From NCBI GenBank assembly GCA_914767715.1, contig OU612074.1, forward strand, positions 23,548,062 to 23,608,061: DNA of 60,000 nucleotides, written 5' to 3'. Every line of letters starts with the position of its first letter. Within the stretch, counting starts at the first letter, position 1. A program made the translations under genes and the position numbers. The notes under the pieces were generated by a model. That model had not been told where the DNA came from. It ran no database searches and worked only from the letters and a program-made list of their open reading frames with translations. This stretch comes from Membranipora membranacea (taxonomy: Eukaryota > Bryozoa > Gymnolaemata > Cheilostomatida > Membraniporidae). This document shows, one piece after another, positions 1-12,356 of the stretch.

Positions 1-137
1 TGCGTTGTGTTATAAGTTTAGTTTATATTTAATAGGACAAGCGGCTAACAGTCTTTACACTGTCAGATGTTTGACACTTGAAACAAAGCAGCAAGTGAGA
101 CATTCAGCAAGGCAAAGGCAGCAGGAATTGTGACATC

Positions 138-3100
138 ATGTCAAAACCGGTGAAGGCAGCAGCGGTTCGAAGAACGTCACTAGCAAACCCAAAGTAAGTA
201 CATCAAAGTGCTCAAAAATCTGAGGGCAATGCAGAAAAACTCATTATTGAGCTAGGGCTACAGCTACTACAGTATAGGGGAGCTATTACTACTTTCTATG
301 GTTTAGAACAAGTTTGTTCCCTCTCTGGTGGCAGAGGGAGATTGCAAAAGTCGGGGATCGCGGCACCTCAATACCCAACTTTTGCAATATCTCTCCGTGG
401 GAGCTATAACCACTATGGCCTGTTTTGAAGCCTATCTTCAATAGTAGTAGGCAGTGACTGGGAACAGAACATGAACCCGCTACAACAATCCTCATGGTCG
501 GATAGGGGAATGATAGGATACTGAAGGGCGGGGACACTATCATATGACGCATAATATGCACAGATGTGGGTTGAATACACATAGACTTGATGCTAGTTTA
601 GCACATATTCCAAGGCCATATTAGACTTTCTGTGATCTCGCTGACACATATTTACTTAATTGTGTTCAGATTACTGCTGCCCTCGTCAGATGTTTCCATG
701 TTTAGCAACATTTCTCTCATGTGCTGCTTGCTATATGGCAGAATTGGCACAACTAACCGATGATATCGTCACTGATAGCTGCAGTTATGAGACTGATATC
801 TGTCTTCAATAAGATGACAAACCTCATACTCTTCCATGATGTAAGCATTTTTGATACATTGTTATTGAAATTTCGCAATCTACAATGAAATCACTGAGGA
901 AGAGGATATTCGCTGAACAATAATTACGACAGTTGGATGTGGGATATTTGTGTAATTCGGCAATTTTCATATCCTGAAGTTGAAGAGAAAAGTGAAATGG
1001 AAGTCTTTAGAATTTTGAAGTCTAGATTGACGTCAGTTCATTCATTGCAGCATCAATCTCACTTATAATCCTAAATGTAATATCTGAACAAGCTAATGAT
1101 AGTCATATAGTGTTATATATACAGTGGGCTCCTGTCAACTGTAATGTTACTCCAAAACTTATAATTGATCTAGTTACCAGGTGCAAGTCTGTATCAGTGT
1201 GGACCAAGTTTGGTCCAGTTTGCCTGTGCTCGAAATTTCTCCTACTAGACTTACCAGTGGAGGGGGAACAAGGGAATTTCTCCTACTAGGCTTACCAGTG
1301 GAGGGGATCAAGGGAATTTCTCCTACTAGGCTTACCAGTGGTGGAGGCCGGAGGGGGAACAAGGGAATTTCTCCTACTAGGCTTACCAGTGGAGGGGGGG
1401 GGGGGAACAAGCACAAATGGAGGCAAGCTGCAGCAAACTTGATCTAGTATCAGCGATACAAATCTGAAGTTCTTCCTTTTCTACTTTTAAGGCAAGTTGA
1501 GCATGAGTTGAGAGAAAGGGTGAAGGAGTTAGAGGTTGAGGTTAAATCACTTAAAACTAAACTAGATGACCTTCGGAAAGCAAAGAACACAACTCTGATA
1601 AAGAAAGAGAAAGAGTTTGTCACCACAGGCCCACAGCAGAGACAGTCAAACACAGATACATCGACTAACAGAGACGAGTTAGAGAAGAGTCTCAAGACTA
1701 AATATCTGAAGGAGATCGATGATGTAAGTTATGTGTTGTGTTGATAAGATTCCCTGTCTGAGCGAAGTGGGTCATGGTCAAGATAAGGGTTTGCATGTGC
1801 AGTTGACACTGAAGCATTGAAGTAAACCGTATTCTAGATAGCAAAGGTGTCTGGTCTGGTCTAGTCTCAATATATCCTCTGCACATCCTCTACAAAATAG
1901 CATTGACAGAAGCTTGGAGCTCACTAAAACATGAAGAAGTTGTCTCGTCATGTATGTAGAGAAGACAATTCAATCGCAGATTGCCCTTAATCCATCTAGA
2001 TCTGTTTGTCTTTTTTCAGTTGAAGAAAGAAATGTCAGACTTGAAGCTTGCAGCTAAGTCAAAAGTTGCGGCCCCTGAACCAGAAGACTGCGGACATGAG
2101 GAGGTAATCTACGCTCTCCAGAACAGACTATCTGAGACTGAGAGTGTTAATACAGCTCTGACTATAGAGTGTCACCAACTACAGGAGAAACTCAACCAAT
2201 CATACGGTGAGTAACAAACCAATCATATGGTGAGAAGCAAACCAATCATACGATGAGAAACAAACCAATCATACGGTAAGTAACTCAACCAATCATATGG
2301 TGAGAAGCAAACCAATCATAAGGTGAGTAACAAACTAATCATACAATAACAAACTCAACCAATCATACGGTGAGTAACAAACCAATCATACAGTGAGAAA
2401 GAAACCAATCATACGGTGAGTAACCAACCAATCATGCGGTGAGAAACAAACAAATCATACGGTGAGGAACTAAATAAACCTTGGGTGAGAAACAAATGTG
2501 GTCTGGTGCACAAGCTTATTGAGGAGTCAAGCGCTGTGATATAAAATAAATAAATAAATAAAGCAGCTGCAAGCAAGATTTGTTGGTGTTGGTGTTGAAT
2601 CCCAATGAAATTTGTCTTACAGCCTTTCAAGCCCACATAGGCAAATTACTAAAAGACCTTGATTATATAATTTTAACATAATATAGCGTTGTGGCTATTA
2701 TTATTATAGTCTTGGCTTATTGCATTTGGTTAATAATGTAGTCTTGTATAGCGTTACCTTTATTCAGGAATTTCCATTTGAATTTTACAACATGTAAGAT
2801 GAGGTTTTTGCCTTAAAGAACCACAGGTTCTTGCTAAAGCTTCAAGACATGACCACTGGTTTTAGCAGGAACTTGAAACTTAAAAAAATTAGAAAATACT
2901 GTTTCAAGGGACAGATGCCAGCGGTCTTCACATTCTACATGTTTGTGTACCCAGGGAGAGTGGGATATCCCACCCTCCCTGGTGTACCTTTGGTTTATCT
3001 GTGAATTTATGAGTTGTCCTCTCTCTCCTGACAGATGATATCGGGAGAAAAGAAGCTGAACACTGCGACTCACAGGAGAAGATGAAGACGGAACTTCAGA

Positions 3101-3210
3101 GAAAGTGGCAGGAAATGTACAAAGAATGGATGTCGACTACGGAAGCTAAAATAGTTGAGTTACAGGCAGCCAATGACATGCTGAGGCGGATGTTAGACAA
3201 TCCAAGATAA
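138..3210 (+). CDS. Four-exon gene for a 216-residue coiled-coil protein
   Basis: Exons are 138-193, 1492-1723, 2020-2206 and 3035-3210 (56+232+187+176 = 651 nt, 216 codons plus TAA). All introns are GT-AG: donors at 194 (GTAAGT), 1724 (GTAAGT) and 2207 (GTGAGT), acceptors ending at 1491, 2019 and 3034. Junction phases (2, 0, 1) match throughout. The protein starts MSKPVKAAAVRRTS. Residues about 19-46 (VEHELRERVKELEVEVKSLK) and most of the rest are charged heptad-like helix, broken by a polar Gln/Thr/Asn linker near residues 63-75. The C-terminus, WQEMYKEWMSTTEAK then ANDMLRRMLDNPR, is also helical. No catalytic motif or membrane span is visible. A cytoskeletal or centrosomal scaffold is possible but is only inferred from the coiled coil. 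The ATG at 138 is chosen because it is short of the donor in the right phase; a non-coding upstream exon is possible. Confidence 0.8.
290..430 (+). repeat. Short inverted-repeat (MITE-like) element, first copy
   Basis: It starts near TTTAGAACAAGTTTGTTCCC and contains an internal hairpin: GCAAAAGTCGGGGATCG faces GATACCCAACTTTTGC-like sequence further on. A clearly related copy lies in reverse orientation at about 39915-40012. It sits in intron 1 of the coiled-coil gene. There is no coding capacity; the open frame on the minus strand here is incidental. Confidence 0.55.
1195..1450 (+). repeat. MITE-like element carrying an internal ~40 bp minisatellite
   Basis: The outer ends, GACCAAGTTTGGTCC on the left and CAAACTTGATCTAG on the right, resemble the ends of the short hairpin element at 17693-17805. 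The interior (about 1235-1405) holds four copies of a ~40 bp unit containing TTTCTCCTACTAGGCTTACC, the third with extra bases. It lies at the end of intron 1 of the coiled-coil gene, some 40-90 bp before the acceptor of exon 2. Confidence 0.55.
2190..2480 (+). repeat. 22-23 bp minisatellite built on the exon 3 splice donor
   Basis: About 11-12 copies of a unit of the form AACCAATCATACGGTGAGTA. The first copy is the real end of exon 3 (ends at 2206) with its donor (GTGAGT at 2207). Later copies lie in the intron and repeat about 12 exon bases plus the donor-like GGTGAG. Copies vary by single bases (CATATGG, CATAAGG, CATGCGG). Confidence 0.85.
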
Positions 3211-3946
3211 TTGGTTGTTTGGGCTGAAGCGCGTTGTTGATCGAAACCTTAATCAACTGCTTTTACTTAAAAAAGTCGCTCAGCCCAAAAAATCAATTTT
3301 CTTCCAAGTTTTTCGAAGATGCGCAGTGTGGTTTGAAGTTTGAACACTGTTGCATGATTTTTGTTGCACTAAGTCACTGTTTCATGCAGCTATCTCCGTC
3401 CTTACTATTTTACATTTTTTCCAAATTTCATATTATAATGTATGGCATTACCGCAACATTAAGTATTCCATAGGCTCTCAATGTAAAATTTTATAACAGT
3501 ATATTATTTAGCTTCGAATCTTTATTGAGAATATCTATATATAATATAATTTTATTGGCAACCAAAGTCATCTCATTAGAAATAGCAAATAAAACAAAAA
3601 CCGAAAGAAAATTGATAAGAATATCATGACCATCGTTGATCAAGTTGAAACCAAATGGTTGAGTAGCATTAGCATAGGCAGGCTGGAACATTTGGGTTAG
3701 AATTGCAAAATAATTAATTTGCATTTGAAGTCATCATCATTGAGAAAAAAAGGTCATTTTGAGCTCCATGTCAGAACCAGACAATTCCTGTATAATAGGC
3801 ATTACTATTTTCCACACATAGACTTACTGACCAACAGTTCTACCTGTCGTCGTATTTTACTGAAACGTATAAGGTCTCCTTTTATTTTCCAATTGTATTT
3901 CAACTCTGTCTTATTGACTTCACCAAATACTTGAACAAGAAATAAA
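3211..3946 (+). other. Putative 3' untranslated region with poly(A) signal
   Basis: This is non-coding sequence after the TAA of the coiled-coil gene. An AATAAA hexamer lies at 3941-3946. Nothing else is recognisable; the transcript end was not shown. Confidence 0.3.
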
Positions 3947-3949
3947 GCT

Positions 3950-5120
3950 CATACAAATGTGAAGAAGTTTTGCAGGAACTGATAATAGACTTGTAATGCA
4001 CACAAAAAATTGTGCTGAGTTGGATCTGGCGTTGTCGCACTGCTCAATAGCATGTGTAAACTAATGCTTACATATTACAGTCTTACAAAGACAGTGCAAG
4101 CTCACTATCTCTGTGTTGACGTTACCCGCGGATGACTTTGTTTGTTGCCTGGAACAGGTGATGAATTACATTATCAACCGAATACTTAAAAATAAATAGA
4201 GCCTGAGCCAACAGCTTGACAGTCTCATGTGCACTTTTTCACTGTCGTGCTGCGCTTAACAAAAAGCATCTTTTTCATAAAATGATTATGATGCTAATAA
4301 AGTATAAAAAGAAATGTGTTAGCACATGTTTGGAGTTGCTTCCCCTCAATCAATGGAGCCATCAATTTTCACGTGACAGTGATCAGACCAACTGCACTAT
4401 TCCAGCAAGATCTAAAAATAAGATGTTGTCGAGGAGTGACTGAGTACAGTGAGTGACGTCAAAAGTGTAAAACAGGAATCGTAGGTAGGTATAAGTAATG
4501 GGCACTGCACCGGCAAAGCAGTATCGTTATCAAACAATTCATGGTTCATACCGTGTGTATATAATGTAATAGGTGGGGTATTAAACTCTCCCTACACTGA
4601 AGGACATTGGGCTGTGTGATTAATCAGGTCAAACCAGTTTCAAGACCATAATATCAATGATAATTTATGTAAGATAAACTTAATTCATTGTTTTATTGTA
4701 GAAGTCAGTAACATGTAATTTAAGTACACTTGAGAAGTGCAGGTTAGACGCTATGACTGGATACAGCACTTGGTGGTACGACAATTAGAAGTAACAGGTA
4801 ATGGGTGGGGAGATCGGCTGATCGAGCTTCCTGCCTTCATGTACCCTTTGTTTATAATCAATGAGTTCAGAGGAGTCATCGATTTTGAAATGTCAGAAAA
4901 CCCACTAGATCACGTAATAGGTGATAATATTTCAATGTCAAAGTTTCATGGTTCAATCATAGTGCAATACCCCCCACAGTAGCAATTTTAAGATGAACTC
5001 CTCTAAAATTCAGAAAATGGTGAAAAATTCAACGCCCATCTCTCCCTCACTGTGTATTTGTCGAACTCACAGAGGTTTTGAAGGTCAGTTCTGTTTGTCA
5101 GGAGCAATGAACGTTGGGTG
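3950..5120. other. Intergenic stretch without recognisable genes
   Basis: The small open frames here (for example 4737-4982) have no splice signals, family resemblance or repeats that support them. AT-rich unique sequence. Confidence 0.4.
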
Positions 5121-5129
5121 GGGACAGCT

Positions 5130-5905
5130 ATAAAACTTTGTGGTTTTAGAAAGCATTGTGACCATGCAAATCTTTATCAGATAGAATACAGGTCATTATC
5201 TGAGCACAAGAGAGGCAGCAAAACCGATAATACGAAAAATAACATAGTGCTTACATGATATGAATCAGAGACATGAGCATCGTCACGCAGCACACCGGAG
5301 GTTGATCATGGAGTGTGTGGGGTAGCACGCCGGTGATATGAGTGACAGTGCGAGTCAGGTACTAAAACAACAACTTTGTGGTTTTAGAAAGCCTGGTGAC
5401 CATGCAAATCTTTATCTGATGGGATATGGGGCATTATTTGATATCAAGGTAGGCAGCTAAATTCATGTAAAATCCAAAAATTTATGGATAAATAACGTAG
5501 TCGTCATCAAATACATCAGATCAGATACAAGCATTGTCAAGCAGCACACCAGCGGTCAATCCACACTGGAGTGTCACGCATGGCACACCAGTGGGCTGGT
5601 TGACAGGTCGTATCAGAATCAGATATTATATTGTCTTTCCAGTTTACCAATAAGTTTGTTGGGAGAAAGCAAAACGATATTGTGATTTTCAAAGGACAGA
5701 TGACCATGCAAATCTTTATCAGATAGAATACGGGTCATTATCTGAGATCAAGAGAGGCAGCTAAACCATTATACGGATAAATACCGTAACTGTTACACGA
5801 TATCAGACACGAGAATCGTCACACAGCACACCGGAGGTTGTTCATCACTTGTGTTGCGCGGCACACGGGTGATCCGATTGAAAGCATGAATCAGATACTA
5901 AATTG
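5130..5905 (+). repeat. Three diverged tandem copies of a ~270 bp repeat
   Basis: Copies begin near 5138, 5372 and 5672. Each contains TGTGGTTTTAGAAAGC-like sequence, then GACCATGCAAATCTTTATC, then GGTCATTATCTGAG-like sequence, and ends near AGCACACCGG followed by a GTGAT-containing tail. The copies differ by many substitutions and indels, so the triplication is old. No coding frame is shared. Confidence 0.65.
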
Positions 5906-5990
5906 GCTCTACAGATTACAGAGACTTGAAAGTATTTGTGCAGAAGGTCCTCCGGTAATAAACATTTTTCTGTGGTACCAAGATGATCAA

Positions 5991-6134
5991 TTAAGCAAAA
6001 ACTTTGAATAGTTTTCCGTTTCTGTAACGAACTGAAGGTACAGTTGCACCGAATGCTGTTGTAATGGCGTACCCTGTTGATGGAGGCTCATATATATGAG
6101 AACAATAGATGATCCTACCATTGATAGGAATACC
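5991..6134 (-). CDS. Possible terminal exon of an unidentified gene
   Basis: On the minus strand a pyrimidine-rich tract ending CCTGCAG precedes position 6134. An open frame then runs to TAA at 5991-5993, encoding peptides such as GIPINGRIIYCSHIYEPP and TAFGATVPSVRYRNGK. The composition looks protein-like. I could not find a matching upstream exon with agreeing phase. The frame at 6826-6608 (poly-alanine stretch) is the only candidate nearby and is not convincing. Confidence 0.25.
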   Translation of the reverse strand, partial: GIPINGRIIYCSHIYEPPSTGYAITTAFGATVPSVRYRNGKLFKVFA

Positions 6135-8254
6135 CTGCAGGTATAAACTGAGAGGAATAAATATGAATGAACTGGGAAACAAAGCAAATTATTTAAAACA
6201 AAAGAAAGTCTGTAAATATTAGCCAAGCGGAAATGAAAGTCCTCAAAGATGACAACTGTTACTGAAGGGTAAATAATGGGCCAGACACGACAAACAAGCT
6301 AAAAAACCGCAAGTAGGCAAATTAGTCACTGCTTTCTTTATTGTCACTGCTTGCTTGGGGTGAGCGTGGATGTGATCTGAACGTGATCTGAAGGTTACAG
6401 AGGACATCAAGTAGAACAACGATAGATTAAATAATTTGAATAATGTGGAAGGGGTGAGAGAAAGTGTTTGTGTATGATCTGAGAAACGATAGGTTGTAAA
6501 GAAAATTTAACATAAAAAGTACCAAAAGTCTGCAGACCTCAGGATTTGTCTGGCTTGAAACATTACCAGAATGTAACACCGCAGGCCCAGGAGGATGATT
6601 CCTCATATTACATAATCTGGAAATTCCAAAAAGTTGCATTGTGGTATACATTTTCCCCTCCGTGTATTGTAGCAGCACCATTGGCAGCTGAAGCAGCAGC
6701 GGCAGCAACGTTGTATTGAGTGCAGGTCATGTGTCCGCTGCCTGATAGGGCGTGTTCTTTTTGTTTGTTTTTCAATAATGAAACCAATTCTTCAAACATT
6801 CTATTCACCAGATTTAATTCGCACACATTCCTACCTACCGCACCCTACCGGTACTGTGTGTTGTGTACTGAAATACAATACTAATTTGGTAAATCACACA
6901 TCCGGTAATTGTAAGAAATACCTTACATGGTTTTAAGCTTTCTGCTACTATGTATATTAGGATTGTGTGTAACATATCACGCAAAAAGCCGGAACACGGC
7001 ACGCTAAGAGGGTTAGGCTCAGAATAAGAAGTCTGAGCTCGATGAGACGATTCCCAATCATATTATCCATTTCTAAGGATTCTGATGTTTAGAGTGGACA
7101 TTAAGTCTTATTGTATTCTAACTACTTATGTGTGTCTGGATTGTCACATCCACCAGTTCCTTATAGCTTGTATAACATGACGGATTAACGGAGGCCTCCT
7201 TTTACACATCTTGATTACACAGAATATCACAACCATGCAAGGACGTCAGCAGATCTGTGTGTCATGATTGGAGATGATATTTGCTGATCAACGTCTCCCT
7301 TGCCCTACTTCTGACTTCTGGCTTAGAGACAGACGGAAGAAGAATTTAAGTTTCCAGATGTCATTCCATCGTCATCAGAAAGTATGGAATATCATCTCAT
7401 GTATGATTTTGAGTAAATCTGCTGATATTACTTCACATAATAAAAAAATTGATAACTTCTGCAAATCGCTGTCAGTTGTGTTAGCAAATCTTATTAGCCA
7501 ACTATTGATGTGATTGGTTGACGCTGACATTCTGCTAATTACCAAGAACTTCCTCGCACATCTCTATACCTTCCTGACCCTCCTAACTAAACAGATCTGA
7601 TGATCTGTAGTCTCAACTACAATATAATATTAGGACAGAATAATCATGTTCTATTGTTGTTATATATTATTACAAAAAAATATTGTGATGAAAGAACACC
7701 AATAACATCAGATTTTCCGGTGACTATCATCACCACCGTCAAAACATTTGTGATAGTACAACAATCTTTGTTCTGAATTACAAAAAAATGTGATAAGGGA
7801 ATATGAAAGGAAGGTAATAGAACAAAAATTTGCTAGTCACCGGCCATGATTCAATGGGCGATTCCTCTTGAGCAAGCTTAGCACCCATTTGACGTAATAA
7901 CTCCTGATTTTCAATGGATAAGGAATGTGAGTTATCTTTGTGTAAATAATATTATTTGAGTAATGGTTTAATCACTCCTCACAATGAAGGGTGTGGGCTC
8001 CCAATCCACTCTCTCTGATAATATAGGGAATGGCAAAATGTGACAGATAAATTATCCGTGTAAGCCATGTCCAGTCCAATAGACTTACAAGCAATCATCT
8101 CAATCAATTACAATGCTATTGTTGTAATTCATTTGTCTATTGAGAATATTATCAAAGACAGACCTGAACAGCTGATACTTTGCTCAAAACTCAGCATAAT
8201 TATGAAAAACACAATTACCTTTACCACCCTTTGGGCCACCTAAGAGTTATACGT

Positions 8255-8445
8255 CGAGTTATGTGTCTAGTTATGAGTCGAATTATGCGTCGAGTTATGC
8301 GTCGAGTTATGCGTCGAGTTATGCGTCAAGTTATGCGTCTAGTTATGAGTCGAATTATGCGTCGAGTTATGCGTCGAGTTACGCGTCAAGTTACGCGTCA
8401 AGTTATGCGTCGAGTTATACATTGCGCTATGCGTGAGTTATGCGT
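8255..8445 (+). repeat. 12 bp minisatellite (GTTATGCGTCGA)
   Basis: About 15 tandem copies of a 12 bp unit with variants GTTATGAGTCGA, GTTATGCGTCAA and GTTACGCGTCAA. Because 12 is a multiple of 3 it makes an artificial open frame rich in RRVMRRVM. Confidence 0.85.
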
Positions 8446-8871
8446 TGTGCTATGCAGAGAAGTTTATCATTTTGGGAACAGCAAATATTTGGGCACTTGG
8501 TTCCCGGGTACTTTTGGCTAGTTTATCTGAAGGTCCCATCTTCACATTTTAACGAGGCTTGGCATGCCCACATAATTTTATAAAGCATGATATTTGCAAC
8601 ACAAATTGAAAGACATGATGATATGATTGCCAAGCAGAGAAACCTGTCATTATTTTTAATTATAACTTTGCTCCTTCTAAATACAAGTTATTCCTTTACT
8701 TCACATCTAAGACCCAACTACCTACACCATTCACTTGAGAAGCCTTAATAAACCCTGTTGATATTCTCCAGTGATGTCAGTCTATGACATACCTGCTACC
8801 GATAGTGACGGACAATAGATTGTATCTACCTCTCAGCTGTTAGCAAACAGAACTTACACGTGACGTTGTGT

Positions 8872-8965
8872 TCTACGTGCTGAGTCGGTAGAGCGGTAGA
8901 TTTTGTAAGCAGTTGATTTTGCGACGGCGACCTTGCCGACAGCGTATTCACCACAGCGGCCGAGT
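8872..8965 (+). mobile_element. Possible tRNA-derived SINE fragment
   Basis: GAGTCGGTAGAGCGG resembles the D-arm / A box of a tRNA, followed by a TTTGTAAGCAG segment like an anticodon arm. A good B box is missing, so this is either a decayed SINE head or chance similarity. Confidence 0.3.
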
Positions 8966-10484
8966 AGAGTCTACCTGGGTACCTCCGTACAAACTTCGTT
9001 GATCATTGACTGAGGGGTAAACTCTAAAACTCAAAGACTAAAGAGGTAAGAACTTATTTACATAGATCTATTTATGTCCAAATCATTCAAAAAGGATGGC
9101 AGCATCATAAATATCAAGTCTATATTTACTATTGTGTATATCCATCTGGATAACAACCTTGTGATAAAGGACGAGAATACGGCAGAGAAGAATGGTCTTA
9201 TTATGTAACATTGTGGTAAATACTTGGCACAGATTTCTACTCTTCAGGTCAGGTGTGATCACAATTTCCATTCAAAACCAAAAGCTGATATTGGGTGGCG
9301 TTAGGTCAAACTTGAATCGCTTATTGACAGGGTAATGCCATCTTCACAGTGGGTCGAATGGCTCACTGCACTAAAAGAGTATCTAGATTTAAGTTGTTGA
9401 TGGCAACGCCCTAGCTCTAACATATCTAACTTGTATACATGACCCAGACTTGACTGTTTGGTTGCTCACATTGTGTATTACGTTGTGTATTAGTATTTCA
9501 TGGAACTCATTTTGAACTTTGTTGGAATGCTGTCAGAAACGCACTTCACTTGGTTATCTGAAAAGCTGTAATTGCTCATTTATTGAGCCCTGTTCAGAAC
9601 TCCCTTTATTTATTGTTTTTACATTGTAAAAGTAAGATTTTATAAGTACAAGCTTTTATGGATTAAAGATCTATCGAGTTATCTTTTAAACAAAACATGT
9701 TGGTTTAAGACTATATATAGTCTGCCAATATAAAAACACACCATTATTTTGTTTTTCAAAAAATAAAATACTAATGACATTATTTGAATTATTTGAGTTC
9801 AGAAAAACATTTTGCGAAGCTAGAAATGTTTCCCAGTTGTTCAAATTTTTACATAATTGAGTCATTGATAAATTATTTTCTGGACACTGTCGCTGCTCCT
9901 GGATGGAACAACTTAGATTTAGAAGACTTGTATAGTCTGAAGGGCTCATGATGTACAGGAATCCTCTAAATAAACAATTATCAGGCATTTATAACTGAAC
10001 AAAGTTATGATCTTAGAATTCTCCTTGATCAGATACTACAGATAATTATCCATAGCCTCTACTTAGATAATACGAGCCCCAGACTCTTGCCCCTCTTCCA
10101 CCCCCCCCCCCCCACCCCCCCCATCCGCCAGCTTGGATCGCATGCTGAAGAGGAAATCACATCATTTTGCAGATTTTTGCAATGTTTGCTGTCTAGGTAA
10201 CGACCGGATGACAGTCCCTATTGTCCTCGCTTAGATCTCAAACAAAATCAGTGCTTCTTATCAAGTTCAATTGTCACTGATATAAAAATTATTGGCAAGT
10301 TATCAATTAAATTGTTTGCAAATAGGCTTACAGTTAAATGAATAATTATATAGAATATATAGCATCGCATGTTTGAGGATTTAAAACTTGTGTGGACACA
10401 ACAAATAATCCATAATGGCATTGTACTTTTGAGCGATATGATTGGACGCTGACCAAACCCTATTGTGTTCTATTTTTAGCTGGG

Positions 10485-10756
10485 TATATAAACGGCTGGT
10501 AAGCTTCATTCAGCTTTCTAAGCTTTGCCAAGCTTGTAATAGCAGTTCACAAGAAAGTTACATGAGTGCTCTATATAGACTACACTGCTGTGACACATTA
10601 GAAGTAGTAACCTGCTACTATTATCTCAGCCCAAGCAGTCTCAAACTGTGAATACGTACACAAGAGTTGGGTACGTACAACTCCTTGGTTTTAACAAAAC
10701 TTAGAAAACACCTACATCTGAATGCGATCGCTATCTCATAGAACATCTCCACCACA
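10485..10756 (+). promoter_or_regulatory. TATA box and probable untranslated first exon of the EGF gene
   Basis: A strong TATA box (TATATAAA) lies at 10485-10492, predicting a start near 10515-10520. A donor (GTAAGTG) follows at 10757 and an acceptor (TATTTTGCAG) ends at 11473, 61 bp upstream of the CDS ATG. This fits an untranslated exon spliced to the coding exon. Inferred from signals alone. Confidence 0.5.
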
Positions 10757-11534
10757 GTAAGTGTTTGATAATCTAATTAAATTTAATTGATAGCTCTGCT
10801 TACTTGTAATCTTGATTTGTACAAGGATCACATAAATTATTTTATGTAACGTGAGCGTGGGCTAAATTTATCGCTAGGTATGATCTTTGGATTTCACACG
10901 ACAGCACTACCTAGAGTCCTAGATCATACAACGTGAATTAAAATTTGCTGTTGCCCAAACCATGTAATCTGTTTGCATAATACACAAACATGATAATTAT
11001 TTTGTTTTCACAAATCTTAATGACACTGTTCTCTAACTAAGTTAAATATAAGGTTACGTTCACCGCCCACTAGCTGCGTGATCTGCTCCACTAGCTGCGT
11101 GATCTGCTCGCTGTGTCGAGTCAAACCACAGTTTGTCATCTCAACCTGATCTCCAGTCAGGAGAAGCTCAGTTCAGCTCCACTCATACCACTTGTTGGTC
11201 TATCAGTCATTTGATGCTCACATATAACAGATGACCTTCTGAGGGTCAGTGAGAAGGCGGGTCAGCAGATGACCTTTGTATCATTAAATCGAGTAGCCTA
11301 GGTATCATTGATTCGATTCACAAAATCGATCATTGACTCTTAATATGATAGGCAATTGTTTGTCTGGTCCAGCCAGAGACAATAGATATGTAATGTATAG
11401 TCTCTGGTCAGACTGCATGGTGGCGACCTTCAGGGAAGTATAAAGTTTCAGTTTGTTTGTTCTTATTTTGCAGATAGCTGTTTACTTCTCTTGGATATAA
11501 AGATCTGAATCAGCAATATCAAATATAAAAGACC

Positions 11535-12356
11535 ATGAAGACACAACTACTCATATTGACAATGATGACATTATGCGATTATATAGCCTCACTACAGAAT
11601 TATCTCACATCCACTCGGTTGCGGGAGGAGCGAGGGACCCCCATATCATGTAACAGTACACTATTAGACCCATCCAGTGAGTCCTTCGCTAGGTTAGATA
11701 CTGACATGTGCCAAGCTCTGATACATGCGATATCCACATCCCCTCTCTCCATCTCAGACTGTCAAGTTAAGTCTGTCACTTGTGACGACAACTTACCTCT
11801 AGTATATACAAAAGTTAGCTTAGAATCTACAGACAAACACATCACCTCACAAGATCTGCATAAAGCCTTTAGTTTGGAGGCGTTACTAAAAGAGACAGTA
11901 GTGACCATAGACTTCCTACAGATCACAGACTATAATGAGTGTAACTACCCAGGAGAGCATGACTGTCACTCTAACGCTCTCTGCAAAAACACAAACGGTG
12001 GTTATACATGCTCGTGTAAACGCGGATATACTGACGCTTCCTCTATACACCAACAAGCACCTGGTACTGTGTGTCAGGTGACATGTGGCGCAACGTCGTG
12101 CCGGAACGAGGGCACCTGCTCTCTACACAACGATCAGGCTGTATGTAAATGTACGGCTGAGTACACGGGACAGTCGTGTGAGGTCCTGAAGAAGGATGTC
12201 GAGTGGGTGTGGATACTCGGCATCACTCTCGTTATATCTACTCTGCTGTTAGTGCCCGCTGCCGTCTGTATTTGTATATTTTTACGCACAAAAAGGAAAA
12301 CTAGAACTCCCTCAAATACTACACATAGTAAACAATCTTTTCATTCATTCAGCTGA
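11535..12356 (+). CDS. Secretory-pathway type I membrane protein with two EGF domains
   Basis: A single coding exon of 273 residues. Residues 1-20 are a hydrophobic signal peptide (MKTQLLILTMMTLCDYIASL). Residues about 35-130 are an extracellular domain with four cysteines (39, 59, 76, 83) and a VTIDFLQITD ending. The position and pattern recall SEA-type modules, but I could not confirm this. EGF 1 begins with the calcium-binding signature DYNEC, with cysteines 136, 144, 150, 159, 161 and 180. EGF 2 has cysteines 184, 189, 195, 204, 206 and 215. A membrane span covers about 224-250 (WVWILGITLVISTLLLVP...) and is followed by a basic stop-transfer RTKRKTR and a short Ser/Thr-rich tail. It could be an adhesion or ligand-type surface protein. 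A possible poly(A) signal is at 12903-12908. Confidence 0.85.
   Translation: MKTQLLILTMMTLCDYIASLQNYLTSTRLREERGTPISCNSTLLDPSSESFARLDTDMCQALIHAISTSPLSISDCQVKSVTCDDNLPLVYTKVSLESTDKHITSQDLHKAFSLEALLKETVVTIDFLQITDYNECNYPGEHDCHSNALCKNTNGGYTCSCKRGYTDASSIHQQAPGTVCQVTCGATSCRNEGTCSLHNDQAVCKCTAEYTGQSCEVLKKDVEWVWILGITLVISTLLLVPAAVCICIFLRTKRKTRTPSNTTHSKQSFHSFS

Noticed and set aside
6427-6826. Overlapping minus-strand frames with a poly-alanine stretch
   Set aside because: GCTGCC-type triplet repetition explains the alanines; no consistent splice junction to a neighbour was found.
10442-10651. 69-codon frame overlapping the TATA box
   Set aside because: Begins upstream of the likely transcription start and has no protein-like features; better read as promoter and 5' untranslated exon.
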